Source of the DNA: Burkholderia sp052045245
Lineage (GTDB): Bacteria; Pseudomonadota; Gammaproteobacteria; Burkholderiales; Burkholderiaceae
NCBI RefSeq assembly: GCF_052045245.1
Contig: NZ_JBQEON010000017.1
Span: 62,001 to 126,000 of the forward strand
Direction: 5' to 3'
DNA: 64,000 bases
In this document: positions 54,017-63,263 of the stretch, one piece after another
Numbering within the stretch: the stretch's first letter is position 1
Layout of the letters: each line of letters begins with the position of its first letter
Position numbers and translations under genes: made by a program
The notes under the pieces: model-generated
The model's database searches: none
Seen by the model: only the letters and a program-made list of their open reading frames with translations
What the model was told of the DNA's origin: nothing

Positions 54017-55315
54017 ATGTCTTCAACCTCCGGTGTCGCCGCCCTGACGGTCGGCAAGTCCGCCGTCCGCTGGAAGATATTCGTCGTCATGCTGAGCCTC
54101 ATCGCGATCAACTACGTCGATCGCGCGTCGCTGTCCGTCGCCATGCCTTACATCTCGCAGGAGTTCAACATCGGGCCGGCGATGGAGGGTCTGATCCTCA
54201 GCTCGTTTTTCTGGACCTATGCGGTGATGCAGATCCCGGGCGGGATGCTGGCCGACCGGTTCAAGCCGCGCATCGTGATCGCGACGGCGACCGTGTTCTG
54301 GGGCTTCTTCCAGGCGATCGCCGCGATCTGCACGAATGCGCCGTCGCTGCTGCTCACGCGCCTTGGCCTCGGCGCGGCCGAAGCGCCGATCTACCCGGCC
54401 GGCGGCAAGCTCAACGCGATCTGGATGACGCAGACCGAGCGCGGCCGCGGCGCCACGCTGCTCGACGGCGGCGCGCCGCTCGGCGCGGCCCTGGGCGCGG
54501 TGCTGATCGCCGGGCTGATCGCGCTGCTCGGCTCGTGGCGGGTTGCGTTCGCGGTGGCCGGCGTCGGCACGGTGCTGGCCGGTTTCGTCGCGTGGTACTA
54601 CATCCGCAACACGCCGCGCGAGCATCCGGGCGTCAACGATCTCGAAGCCGACTACATCGAGGCATCGCACGCGAGCGACCTCGCGGCCGAGCCGGCCGGT
54701 GCGTCGGGCCGCTCGCGCGACTTCTTCAAGTACCGCTCGGTGTGGTGCATGTTCTTCGGCTGGATGTGCTTCAACAGCGTGTTCTACGGGCTGCTCACGT
54801 GGATGCCGAACTACCTGCACAAGGTGCACGGCTTCGACATCAAGCAGATGGGCGGCTCGACTTTCATCATCTTTTTCTGCGGCTTCGTCGGCGAACTGCT
54901 CGGCGGCTGGATCGCCGACAAGTGGAAAGCCGCGGGCGGCCGCCCGAACGTCGTGATGCGCACGCTGTTCGGCATCGCCGCGGTGATCGCGACCGTGTCG
55001 ATCTTCTCCGTCGCGTATGTGAAGGATCCGGTCGTGTGCGTCGCGCTGCTGTCGTCGACGCTGTTCTTCCTGCGCTGGTGCGGGCTGTACTGGTGCATCC
55101 CGTCGACGCTCGGCACGCGCGACAAGATCGGCTTCCTCGGCGGCTTCATGAACCTCGGCGGCAACATCGGCGGCGTCACAGTGCCGATCCTCGTCGGCGC
55201 GATCGTGCAGTTCACTGGTTCCTACTTCCTTGCGCTGATGGTGTTCGCGGCGGCCGGCGTCGGCCTGCTCGTGTGCTCCAGCGCGATCGACTACGAAAAC
55301 AAGCTCCCGGTCTGA
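54017..55315 (+). CDS. MFS transporter, anion:cation symporter-like
   Basis: This 432-residue, 12-helix transporter has the typical ACS/phthalate-like start: INYVDRASLSVAMPYISQEF and QIPGGMLADRFKPR. The start at 54017 follows CTGGAG. It probably imports the substrate metabolised by the racemase-like and hydantoinase enzymes encoded next, likely a small organic acid or cyclic amide. The substrate is unknown. Confidence 0.85.
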   Translation: MSSTSGVAALTVGKSAVRWKIFVVMLSLIAINYVDRASLSVAMPYISQEFNIGPAMEGLILSSFFWTYAVMQIPGGMLADRFKPRIVIATATVFWGFFQAIAAICTNAPSLLLTRLGLGAAEAPIYPAGGKLNAIWMTQTERGRGATLLDGGAPLGAALGAVLIAGLIALLGSWRVAFAVAGVGTVLAGFVAWYYIRNTPREHPGVNDLEADYIEASHASDLAAEPAGASGRSRDFFKYRSVWCMFFGWMCFNSVFYGLLTWMPNYLHKVHGFDIKQMGGSTFIIFFCGFVGELLGGWIADKWKAAGGRPNVVMRTLFGIAAVIATVSIFSVAYVKDPVVCVALLSSTLFFLRWCGLYWCIPSTLGTRDKIGFLGGFMNLGGNIGGVTVPILVGAIVQFTGSYFLALMVFAAAGVGLLVCSSAIDYENKLPV

Positions 55316-55366
55316 CCGACCCTTTCCACTGCATCGACTGCATTCACTGGTAGAGAGAAACCCATC

Positions 55367-56095
55367 ATGAAGAAACGTACCCTGCTCGGCATGCTCACCC
55401 CTTCGTCCAACACGTCGCTCGAACCGCTGACGAGCGCGATGGTCGCCGGCCTGCCGGGCGTGTCCGCGCACTTCGCGCGCTTCCCCGTGACCGAGATTTC
55501 GCTGTCGGGCCAGGCGCTCGGCCAGTTCGACGACGACAAGATCATCCAGGCCGCGATGCTGCTCGCCGACGCGAAGGTCGACGTGATCGCGTGGAACGGC
55601 ACGTCGTCCGGCTGGCTCGGTTTCGAGGCCGACGAGCGGCTGTGCCAGCGCATCACCGAAGCGACCGGCATTCCGGCCACGACCTCGGTGCTCGCGCTCA
55701 ACGAGATCCTGAAGAAGACGAACGCGCACGAGTTCGGCCTCGTCACGCCGTATCTCGACGACGTGCAGACGAAGATCGTCGACAACTATCGCCGCTCGGG
55801 GCTGAACTGCATCGCCGAGCGTCACCTGAACCTGAAGGTCAATTTCTCGTTCTCCGAAGTGACGGGCGACCAGATCGGCGGGATGGTGCGCGAAGTCGCG
55901 AAGGCCGGCCCGCGCGCGATCTCGATCTTCTGCACGAACCTGAACGCCGCGCACCTGGTGCCCGCGCTCGAGGAAGAGACGGGCATTCCGATCTACGACA
56001 CGATCTCGACCGTCGTGTGGAAGTCGCTGCAGCTCGCCGACTACGACACCCGGCAGGTGAAGGGCTGGGGGCGTCTCTTCAGCGACGTGGTCTGA
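55367..56095 (+). CDS. Asp/Glu racemase-superfamily enzyme with one cysteine
   Basis: This 242-residue enzyme resembles maleate isomerase and arylmalonate decarboxylase. The C-terminal catalytic Cys is seen in SIFCTNLNAA. At the first active-site position, where racemases and isomerases have Cys, it has VIAWNGTSSGWLG without Cys, similar to decarboxylases of the superfamily. It is co-transcribed with an MFS gene and a hydantoinase (10-bp gap). The reaction is not certain; decarboxylation or isomerisation of a small diacid are both possible. Confidence 0.7.
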   Translation: MKKRTLLGMLTPSSNTSLEPLTSAMVAGLPGVSAHFARFPVTEISLSGQALGQFDDDKIIQAAMLLADAKVDVIAWNGTSSGWLGFEADERLCQRITEATGIPATTSVLALNEILKKTNAHEFGLVTPYLDDVQTKIVDNYRRSGLNCIAERHLNLKVNFSFSEVTGDQIGGMVREVAKAGPRAISIFCTNLNAAHLVPALEEETGIPIYDTISTVVWKSLQLADYDTRQVKGWGRLFSDVV

Positions 56096-56105
56096 GGCGC
56101 GCGCC

Positions 56106-57521
56106 ATGTCGAACGATCTCGATTTCGTGATCCGTCACGCGGACGTCGTGACGGCGGCGGACCGGTTCTCGTGCGACATCGGCATTCGCGCGGGGCGCGT
56201 GGCCATGCTCGGCCACGGGCTGCCGCGCGCGCCGCGCGAGCTCGACGCGAGCGGGATGCTCGTGATGCCGGGCGGCGTCGATGCACACTGCCATCTCGAC
56301 CAGCCGATGCCCGACGGGCTGAAGATGGCCGACGACTTCCTGTCCGGCACGCGCTCCGCGCTGTGCGGCGGCACGACCACCGTGGTGCCGTTCGCCGCGC
56401 AGGCGAAGGGGCAGTCGCTGCAGGCGGCCGTTGACGACTATCACCGGCGCGCGCAAGGGCGCGCGCTGATCGACTACGGTTTTCACCTGATCGTCGCCGA
56501 TCCGACGCCGCACGTGCTGGCCGAGGAATTGCCGCGGCTCATCGCGAACGGCTACACGTCGTTCAAGGTGTACATGACCTACGACGACCTGAAGCTGAAC
56601 GATCGGCAGATGCTCGACGTGCTGTCCGTCGCGCGCGAGCACGGTGCGCTCGTGATGGTGCATGCGGAGAACTCGGACTGCATCGGCTGGCTGACCGAGC
56701 GGCTGCTCGGCGACGGCCACACCGCGCCGCATTTCCATGCGCATGCGCGGCCGGCGGTGGTCGAGCGCGAGGCGACGCATCGCGCGATCGCGTTCGCGGA
56801 ACTCGTCGACGTGCCGATCCTGATCGTCCACGTGTCGGGTGCCGAGGCGATCGAGCAGATCCGCTGGGGACAGTCGCGCGGGTTGCCGATTCTGGCTGAA
56901 ACCTGCCCGCAGTACCTGTACCTGACGGCCGCCGATCTCGGCCATGGCGGTCACGACGGCTATGAAGGCGCGAAGTGCGTCTGCAGCCCGCCGCCGCGCG
57001 ATCCGGCCAATCAGCAGGCCGTGTGGAAGGCGCTGAAGCAGGGCGTGTTCTCGGTATTCTCGTCGGACCATGCGCCGTTCAACTACGACGATCCGTGCGG
57101 CAAGCATCCGGGCGGGCACGCCGTCTCGTTCGACCATATTCCGAACGGGATTCCCGGTCTCGAAACGCGCCTGCCGCTGCTGTTCGACGGCGTGCGCAAG
57201 GGGCACCTGTCGCTGCACCAGTTCGTCGAGCTGACCTCGCTGCGGCCCGCGAAGCTGTACGGGCTGTATCCGCGCAAGGGGACGATCGCGGTCGGCGCCG
57301 ACGCGGATATCGTCGTGTGGGATCCGGACAAGCGCGTGCGGATCGCGAACGCGTCGCTGCATCATGCGGCCGACTACACGCCTTATGAAGGGATCGAGGT
57401 GACGGGCTGGCCGCGTCATTGCGTGTCGCGCGGCGAGCTGCTGGTCGAGGACGGCCGGCTGCTCGCGGCCGAGCCGGGGCGCGGGCAGTTCCTGCCGGCC
57501 GGCAAGCCGTGCCTCGATTGA
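56106..57521 (+). CDS. Dihydropyrimidinase/hydantoinase (amidohydrolase)
   Basis: This 471-residue cyclic amidohydrolase has a binuclear metal site: DAHCHLDQP near residue 60, the carbamylated Lys in FKVYMTYDDLKL, MVHAEN, IVHVSGAEA and SSDHAPF. It opens hydantoin, dihydropyrimidine or a related ring. No N-carbamoylase gene is nearby, so the further fate of the product is unclear. It is the last gene of the GntR-linked operon. Confidence 0.85.
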   Translation: MSNDLDFVIRHADVVTAADRFSCDIGIRAGRVAMLGHGLPRAPRELDASGMLVMPGGVDAHCHLDQPMPDGLKMADDFLSGTRSALCGGTTTVVPFAAQAKGQSLQAAVDDYHRRAQGRALIDYGFHLIVADPTPHVLAEELPRLIANGYTSFKVYMTYDDLKLNDRQMLDVLSVAREHGALVMVHAENSDCIGWLTERLLGDGHTAPHFHAHARPAVVEREATHRAIAFAELVDVPILIVHVSGAEAIEQIRWGQSRGLPILAETCPQYLYLTAADLGHGGHDGYEGAKCVCSPPPRDPANQQAVWKALKQGVFSVFSSDHAPFNYDDPCGKHPGGHAVSFDHIPNGIPGLETRLPLLFDGVRKGHLSLHQFVELTSLRPAKLYGLYPRKGTIAVGADADIVVWDPDKRVRIANASLHHAADYTPYEGIEVTGWPRHCVSRGELLVEDGRLLAAEPGRGQFLPAGKPCLD

Positions 57522-57612
57522 CGTCCATCGATGTGAGCGCCCGCTCATCAAGGTGCTGCCGAAGTGCAATCGGCTCGCGCGTGCTGGCGAGCCGGGCGTG
57601 CCGCTCGTCACG

Positions 57613-58971
57613 TCACGCCAGTTCGCCCAGGCATGCGTCGAACTGCGCGACGAGCGTGTCGACGTCGTCGGCCGTCGTCTGCGGACACACGAGCATCATG
57701 TTGTGAAACGGCGTGATCAGCACGCCGCGGTTCAGCAGATACAGATGCACGATGTGCTCGAGTTCACTGTCGAGCTGTTCGCCCGCGATCGTGCCGTTGC
57801 GCGGTGGCGTGCGCGTGAACTGGAACTCGGTGCGCGCGCCGATGCGCGTCACGCACCACGGCAGCCCGTGCTTCGCGATCGCCCGTTCGAGCCCGGTCGC
57901 GAGCCGTGCGGCCAGTTCGAACATGTGCGCATACGCGGCGTCGGTCGCGACTTCGGCGAGCGTGGCGCGCATCGCATGCATCGCGAGCATGTTCGCGGTG
58001 AGCGTCGTGCCGATTCCGGAGTGACCGGGCGGCGCGGCCAGCTTCGCCTGTTTCGCGCGTTCCGCGAAGTCGGCGCTGAAGCCGTACACCGCGCACGGCA
58101 CGCCGCCCGCGATCGGCTTGCCGACCACCAGCGCGTCCGGTTCGAGACCCTGCGCGGCCGCATAGCCGCCCGGGCCGCTGCTGATCGTATGCGTTTCGTC
58201 GATCACGAGCAGCGTGCCGTAACGGCGCGTCAGTTCGCGCGCCGCATCCCAGAAGCCCGGCTCCGGCAACACCATCCCGATGTTCGTCATCGCGGGCTCG
58301 GCGAGCACGCACGCGACGTCGCCCTCCTTCAGCGCGGCATCGAGCGCAGCGAGATCGTTGAACTCGATCACGCGCGTATTCGCGAGCAGGTCGCAGGACT
58401 GTCCGAGCAGGCTGTCGCGCTGCACCGGGCGGCCGTCGACGAGATCGACGAACACGTCGTCGACCGTGCCGTGATAGCAGCCGTTGAACACGACGATCGT
58501 GTCGCGGCCGGTCGCCGCGCGCGCCCAGCGCAGCACGAAGCGGTTCGCGTCGCTCGCGCTCAGCGCGAACTGCCAGACCGGCAGCTTGAAGCGCCGCGCA
58601 AGCTCGCGCGACACCCAGGCGGCGTCCTCGCTCGGCAGCATCGTCGTGTAGCCGCGCGTCGCCTGCTCGGCGAGTGCGCGCGCGACCGGCTCGGGCGCAT
58701 GGCCGAACATCGCGCCGGTGTCGCCGAGGCAGAAGTCCGCATAGCGATGACCGTCGACGTCGGTGAACGTCGCGCCGCGCGCCTCCTTCACGACCAGCGA
58801 GAACGGCGTCGACCAGTCCTGCATCCAGTGCAGCGGCACACCGAAGAGCAGGTGCTCGGCCGCTTCCGCGGACAACGCGCGGGAGAGCGGCATGGCCTCG
58901 GCGAATGCCTGGCGCTCGCGATCGAACAGCGCGCGGGCGCGGATGAGGTCGACTCCGTGGCGGGAAGGCAA
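57613..58971 (-). CDS. Class-III aminotransferase, GSA-aminomutase-like
   Basis: The enzyme has about 452 residues. A TTG at 58971 was chosen because AGGAG lies 6 nt before it; no ATG fits well, and the upstream frame is unlike protein. It is a fold-type I PLP enzyme with FNGCYHGTVDDV, the cofactor Asp in VIDETHTISSGPGG and the Schiff-base Lys in VVGKPIAGG. It resembles glutamate-1-semialdehyde aminomutase but lies outside heme genes, so it is probably a catabolic transaminase acting with the convergent hydantoinase cluster. Confidence 0.8.
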   Translation of the reverse strand: MPSRHGVDLIRARALFDRERQAFAEAMPLSRALSAEAAEHLLFGVPLHWMQDWSTPFSLVVKEARGATFTDVDGHRYADFCLGDTGAMFGHAPEPVARALAEQATRGYTTMLPSEDAAWVSRELARRFKLPVWQFALSASDANRFVLRWARAATGRDTIVVFNGCYHGTVDDVFVDLVDGRPVQRDSLLGQSCDLLANTRVIEFNDLAALDAALKEGDVACVLAEPAMTNIGMVLPEPGFWDAARELTRRYGTLLVIDETHTISSGPGGYAAAQGLEPDALVVGKPIAGGVPCAVYGFSADFAERAKQAKLAAPPGHSGIGTTLTANMLAMHAMRATLAEVATDAAYAHMFELAARLATGLERAIAKHGLPWCVTRIGARTEFQFTRTPPRNGTIAGEQLDSELEHIVHLYLLNRGVLITPFHNMMLVCPQTTADDVDTLVAQFDACLGELA

Positions 58972-59420
58972 AGGCAACTCCTGGGCTGTGAAGGTACGGA
59001 AACGATAGCGCGGGCGGTGGCGGGCTGAACAGAGGGGGAATGACCGAGGCGGATGGGTGGCGGCCGGATAGTCGCGCAATAGGCGAGTGTGTTCTATTTG
59101 ATTTGGAGATAGCACTGGTAAATGGAAACCGAAAAGAAGCGTGAAGGTTTCCATGGATGTTGAATGGGCTTTTCGCGACCTATCGTTGTTGCATGCCGTA
59201 GCGCGATGGCAGCACCTAAGCCGGCCGGGCCGGGCTGACGGGCGAATCCGGTATGCGTTTGCAATGGCATTCGGCCGACACGATCGCGCGCATACGGCAG
59301 GGCATATCGAATTCCAAGGGGATATTGCCGGTTAATTTCGGGATAAGTGAGTTCCGGATTTGCCGGTGATGGCGGGATCGGGTGCTCGAATATCAACCAT
59401 TCGAAATGCGGGACCACACC
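58972..59420. other. Intergenic region before the pilin gene
   Basis: No gene is supported in about 450 bp. The stretch 59090-59340 is clearly more AT-rich than its surroundings and probably holds the promoter of the pilin-like gene. Confidence 0.5.
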
Positions 59421-59996
59421 ATGAAGATCGGAAAACAGCTCGCCGCACTCGCCGCGTGCGGGGCATTGACCGGCATCGCCCACGCAGGCCCGGCGTCGCC
59501 GCACGCGGTCGTCAAGAAGATCACGCTGACCGCGCATATCGGCGACAGCCTGTTCGTTTCGAATCCGGACAACGCCGCGTACGGCGTGGTCGAGCTGAAT
59601 GCGACGGACGCCGGGCAACGGACGTTTGCCGTGGCGCTGCCGATGCGGGTTCGCACGACGAATCCCGAAATCAACGTCACGCTGCTGCAGCCGCTACGGC
59701 TGTCGAACGGCCGCGACGACCTGGTCAACGCGAAGGTTCTGCTGATGAGCCAGGCGGGCGACGCGGAAATCGCGTCCGGTGGCGCTCGCACGCTCACGTT
59801 GACACAACCCGCGCACGACGGCTTCGACGGCTACGACGAAACCCGCACGCTGAAGATCCGTGCGCAAGCACCGACCGGCGGCGGGGCGGCGTCGGCCAAC
59901 GGGTCTTATCGCGGCGATCTGGTGCTGATGTTCGAGCCGGTCGCGTCGGCAGGGCGCGAGCCGGTGACGGGCGCGGTCGCGGTGGCCGGCGAATAG
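59421..59996 (+). CDS. CS1-type (CblA-like) fimbrial major subunit, orphan
   Basis: This 191-residue protein has a signal peptide ending IAHA and a mature start with the beta-strand pattern VVKKITLTAHIGDSLFVS. It resembles CS1/CfaB/CblA-type pilins, which use an alternate chaperone pathway, with TLTLTQPAHDGFDGYDETRT and a C-terminal GSYRGDLVLMFEP. No chaperone, usher or tip adhesin gene is adjacent; normally these form one operon (cooBACD, cblBACD). It may be a stand-alone subunit served by a system elsewhere. Confidence 0.65.
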   Translation: MKIGKQLAALAACGALTGIAHAGPASPHAVVKKITLTAHIGDSLFVSNPDNAAYGVVELNATDAGQRTFAVALPMRVRTTNPEINVTLLQPLRLSNGRDDLVNAKVLLMSQAGDAEIASGGARTLTLTQPAHDGFDGYDETRTLKIRAQAPTGGGAASANGSYRGDLVLMFEPVASAGREPVTGAVAVAGE

Positions 59997-60265
59997 ACGG
60001 TTGCCCCGGCGGACGCCGTCGGCCGGGGCATGTCTAGTTGAAGTTTTTGCGCATAAACATACGACAACATATCTCTAAAGCCGGGCGAGCAATTGTGAGT
60101 GTGCGCGCACATACGAGGTGTTGCTTCGGTAAAAACAGGGTAAACGATAAATACATGCCGTGCGTCGATCGCGTCTAGACTGCGCTTAGTAGTACGACGA
60201 CGTATGAATGCAGATCCGCCGACCGGCGCATCGATCCCCGATCCCCAACCTCTGAAGGAGTGCCC

Positions 60266-62260
60266 ATGGCAGCCAACCGTCGCCGTTCGTCTTCGTCTGT
60301 CCGATCGCCTTCGCCGAAGCGCGTATCGCGCCGCGACTTCATCGGCTGGACCGGCGCGCTCGCCGGCGGCGCGGTGCTCGGCGGGCCGCTCGCGGCCACC
60401 CGCGCGTTGGCGGCCGGCACGCCGCCCAATGCGGCGGTCGACCTGATCTGGGGCGAGCACGGCGCGGCGGCGCGCATTGCGGCGTCGCTCGCGCACGTGT
60501 CGCGGCTGGCGTTCCGCAAGCATGACTTCGACGTCACGCACTACGGCGCGCGCCCATGCGCGACCGTCGCGCAGGTATCGCCGTACCCGGTGGCGAAATC
60601 GCCCGTCAGCCCCGGTTCGGAACTCACGACCGCACCGGGCGCCTTCGACTCGCGTCCGGCGTTTCTCGCGGCGATCGACGCATGCGTGCGTGCCGGCGGC
60701 GGCCGCGTCGTCGTGCCGGCCGGCAACTGGTATTGCGCGGGGCCGATCGTGCTGCAGAGCAACGTGAATTTCCACCTGAGCGCGAACTGCACGATCTACT
60801 TCAGCCCGAACCCGGCCGACTACGCGAAGGACGGCCCGGTCGACTGCGGCGCGAACGGCCATCTCTACTACAGCCGCTGGCAGGCGAACGACTGCCTGAA
60901 CTACGGCGCGCCCGTCTATGCGCGCAATGCGACGAACCTCGCGCTGACCGGCGAAGGGCCGACGTCCGTGCTGAACGGGCAGGCGATGACGCCGTTCTCC
61001 GGTTCCGGCAGCAGCAGCGTGTGCTGGTGGACCTACAAAGGTTCGTCGGGCGCATACGGCGCCGGCCCGGCGGTGCCGGCCCAGAACGCTGCGAATCCGA
61101 ACAACGTCGACTTGCGGATCGTCGCGCCCGCGATTCCGGACGCGCTCTATGCGCTGCTCACGTCGCCCGTCACGCCGTGGCAGCAGGACCAGAACTACCT
61201 GCCCGCGCTGTCCGAGGCCGGCGTGCCGGTCGAGCAGCGCATTTTCGGGCTCGGCCATTACCTGCGCCCGTGCATGGTCGAATTCATCGGCTGCACCAAC
61301 GTGCTGATGGCGCACTACCAGACGCAGAACACGCCGTTCTGGCAGCACCATCCGACCGCGTCCCGCAACGTCGTGATCCGCGGCGTGACGACCAACAGCA
61401 TCGGCCCGAACAACGACGGTTTCGATCCGGATGCGTGCACCGACGTGCTGTGCGAAGACTGCACGTTCAACACCGGCGACGACTGCATCGCGATCAAGTC
61501 GGGCAAGGACCGCGACACGGAATACGGGCCGGCCAAGCGGCACCTGATCCGCAACTGCACGATGAACAGCGGGCACGGCGGCATCACGCTCGGCAGCGAG
61601 ATGGGCGGCGGCGTCGAGCAGATCTACGCGACCAACCTGTCGATGCTGAATGCGAACTGGCAGACCAATCCGCTGAACATCGCGATTCGCGTGAAGACCA
61701 ACATGAATCGCGGCGGCTACGTGAAGGATTTCCACGTGAAGGGCGTCACGCTGCCGAACGGGCTGACGCTGAAGGGCGGCGGCTACGGCAGCGCGCTGCT
61801 CGCGGGCAGCCCGATCAACGCGAGCGTGCCGCTCGGCGTGGTCACGCCGGCGGCCGGCAATCCGTCGGCCGCGCAGGGCGGCATCGTCACGTTCGACTGT
61901 GACTACCAGCCGGCGAACGACGCGGTGCGCACGCGGCCGCCGGTCGTGCAGAACGTGACGATCTCCGACGTGAAGGCGAGCAACGTGACGCTGAACGGCG
62001 TGACCGCGTCGTGCTTCCAGGCGATCGTCGCGCAAGGGCCGGTCGCGTTCGACTACAACGGCACGCCGCCGACGCCCGCCGTGCAGCCGATCTCCGGCGT
62101 GACGATCCGCAATTGCGACTTCGGTACGCCGGTTGCATCGGGCTCGCCGACGGTCACGTCGCCGGGGCCGATCTATGCGTTCAACGTGAGCGCGATGACG
62201 CTGGCGAACGTGACGATCGCCGGGCAGGTGGTCAACACGACGATCACCGACAAGCGATGA
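60266..62260 (+). CDS. Tat-exported GH28 polygalacturonase-like pectinase
   Basis: This 664-residue protein starts at ATG 60266 with AAGGAG 5 nt before it. A twin-arginine signal (VSRRDFIGWTGALAGG) precedes a long right-handed beta-helix. The four GH28 active-site motifs are present: NNDGFDP, GDDCIAIKSG, SGHGGITLGSE and RVKTN. It would hydrolyse pectin or a related polygalacturonan. The gene is alone; the 269-bp region before it has a low-GC promoter-like stretch. Secretion of a pectinase fits a plant-associated lifestyle. Confidence 0.88.
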   Translation: MAANRRRSSSSVRSPSPKRVSRRDFIGWTGALAGGAVLGGPLAATRALAAGTPPNAAVDLIWGEHGAAARIAASLAHVSRLAFRKHDFDVTHYGARPCATVAQVSPYPVAKSPVSPGSELTTAPGAFDSRPAFLAAIDACVRAGGGRVVVPAGNWYCAGPIVLQSNVNFHLSANCTIYFSPNPADYAKDGPVDCGANGHLYYSRWQANDCLNYGAPVYARNATNLALTGEGPTSVLNGQAMTPFSGSGSSSVCWWTYKGSSGAYGAGPAVPAQNAANPNNVDLRIVAPAIPDALYALLTSPVTPWQQDQNYLPALSEAGVPVEQRIFGLGHYLRPCMVEFIGCTNVLMAHYQTQNTPFWQHHPTASRNVVIRGVTTNSIGPNNDGFDPDACTDVLCEDCTFNTGDDCIAIKSGKDRDTEYGPAKRHLIRNCTMNSGHGGITLGSEMGGGVEQIYATNLSMLNANWQTNPLNIAIRVKTNMNRGGYVKDFHVKGVTLPNGLTLKGGGYGSALLAGSPINASVPLGVVTPAAGNPSAAQGGIVTFDCDYQPANDAVRTRPPVVQNVTISDVKASNVTLNGVTASCFQAIVAQGPVAFDYNGTPPTPAVQPISGVTIRNCDFGTPVASGSPTVTSPGPIYAFNVSAMTLANVTIAGQVVNTTITDKR

Positions 62261-62277
62261 CGTAGCGGCGTGGGCGA

Positions 62278-62321
62278 GCGTTCGCGTGCGGCCCGTGCGN
62301 CCGGCCGATGCACGCGAACGC
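62278..62321. terminator. Inverted repeat between convergent genes, containing the ambiguous base
   Basis: Perfect 12-bp arms GCGTTCGCGTGC and GCACGCGAACGC with a 20-nt GC-rich loop. It lies between the convergent pectinase and acetyltransferase genes and could end both. The one n in the window (62300) is in its loop. Confidence 0.6.
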
Positions 62322-62346
62322 GAAGCCGGGTGCGAACGCGGCCGCG

Positions 62347-62853
62347 TTACGCCAGCGTCTTCACCATGTGATGTTCATCGTAGAAGCGGCCGTCGACCCG
62401 CAGCGAGCGCGGCTCGGTGCCGAACCGGACGAACCCTTGCGACGCATACAACCGTTCCGCGGCGCCGTTGATCTCGTTCACGCACAGCATCAGTTGCGTG
62501 CACTGCCACGTTTGCGCCGCATGCGCGCTCGCGTGATCGAGCAGCGACTGCGCGATGCCGCGCCCGCGATACGCGGGGTCGACGAACACGCCCCAGATCG
62601 TCGCCTTGTGCGCGACCTTGGCGCGCGCATCGCGGCGCACGCCCGTGATGCCGACGAGCGATGCGCCGTCGAATGCGCCGAACACGGCCTGACCGTCGGT
62701 CGGCGTGATGCGCTTCGCGAATTCGTCGACCGACACGCCGGCTTCTTCGTCGCGGGTCGGCAGGAACGAGGTCGGCGACGTGTCGACCGCGCGTAGGCGG
62801 ACGGACTGGAATTGCGCCGCATCGGCGGCATCGAGCAGGCGGATCGTGATCAT
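62347..62853 (-). CDS. GNAT-family N-acetyltransferase
   Basis: This 168-residue protein has the acetyl-CoA loop VDPAYRGRGIAQSLLDHA and the usual alpha/beta GNAT fold (MITIRLLDAADAAQF at the start, LMLCVNEINGAAERLYASQG later). The substrate is unknown. It ends about 26 bp from the bidirectional hairpin. Confidence 0.88.
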   Translation of the reverse strand: MITIRLLDAADAAQFQSVRLRAVDTSPTSFLPTRDEEAGVSVDEFAKRITPTDGQAVFGAFDGASLVGITGVRRDARAKVAHKATIWGVFVDPAYRGRGIAQSLLDHASAHAAQTWQCTQLMLCVNEINGAAERLYASQGFVRFGTEPRSLRVDGRFYDEHHMVKTLA

Positions 62854-63263
62854 CGGTCGGAGTTGTCGTGGGTGTGCCGGGATAGCGGGATCGACGCGGA
62901 ATCTGCAGCGCGAGGGCGCGGCAGGACATCGACGATGCTAATCGGAATCGGCATCGCGTGCTGTCGGGTTTTGCGTAGCCGAGGTCACGCGAACGGGGGG
63001 GCGTTGCACCTCCGTTCGATGCGCTCGATGCGCTCGCGTGGGTGTTGCGCCCGATGAGATGAACGTCGGCGTGGATGAGGCGCGCGAGTGCGGTCGAAGC
63101 GGCGTCGACGCGTCGTGTTCGGCAGGTATGCCGCGTCGACGCGAAGCAGGCAACGGCAGCGAAGCGCGCCGGAGCGGCGCATGCGACCACGCGCGCGAAA
63201 CGTGCGGGGGGCGCGTGAAAGACGCGCGCTGCGCCCGATCAAGTCAGGCGCCCGCGCGCCGCA
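62854..63263. other. Intergenic region, nothing recognised
   Basis: About 410 bp with no supported gene. It has short repeated GATGCGCTC-type strings near 63020-63035, and otherwise no clear signal. Confidence 0.5.

Noticed and set aside
54023..56107. Minus-strand frame of 694 codons opposite the MFS and racemase genes
   Set aside because: Antisense shadow of two convincing genes.
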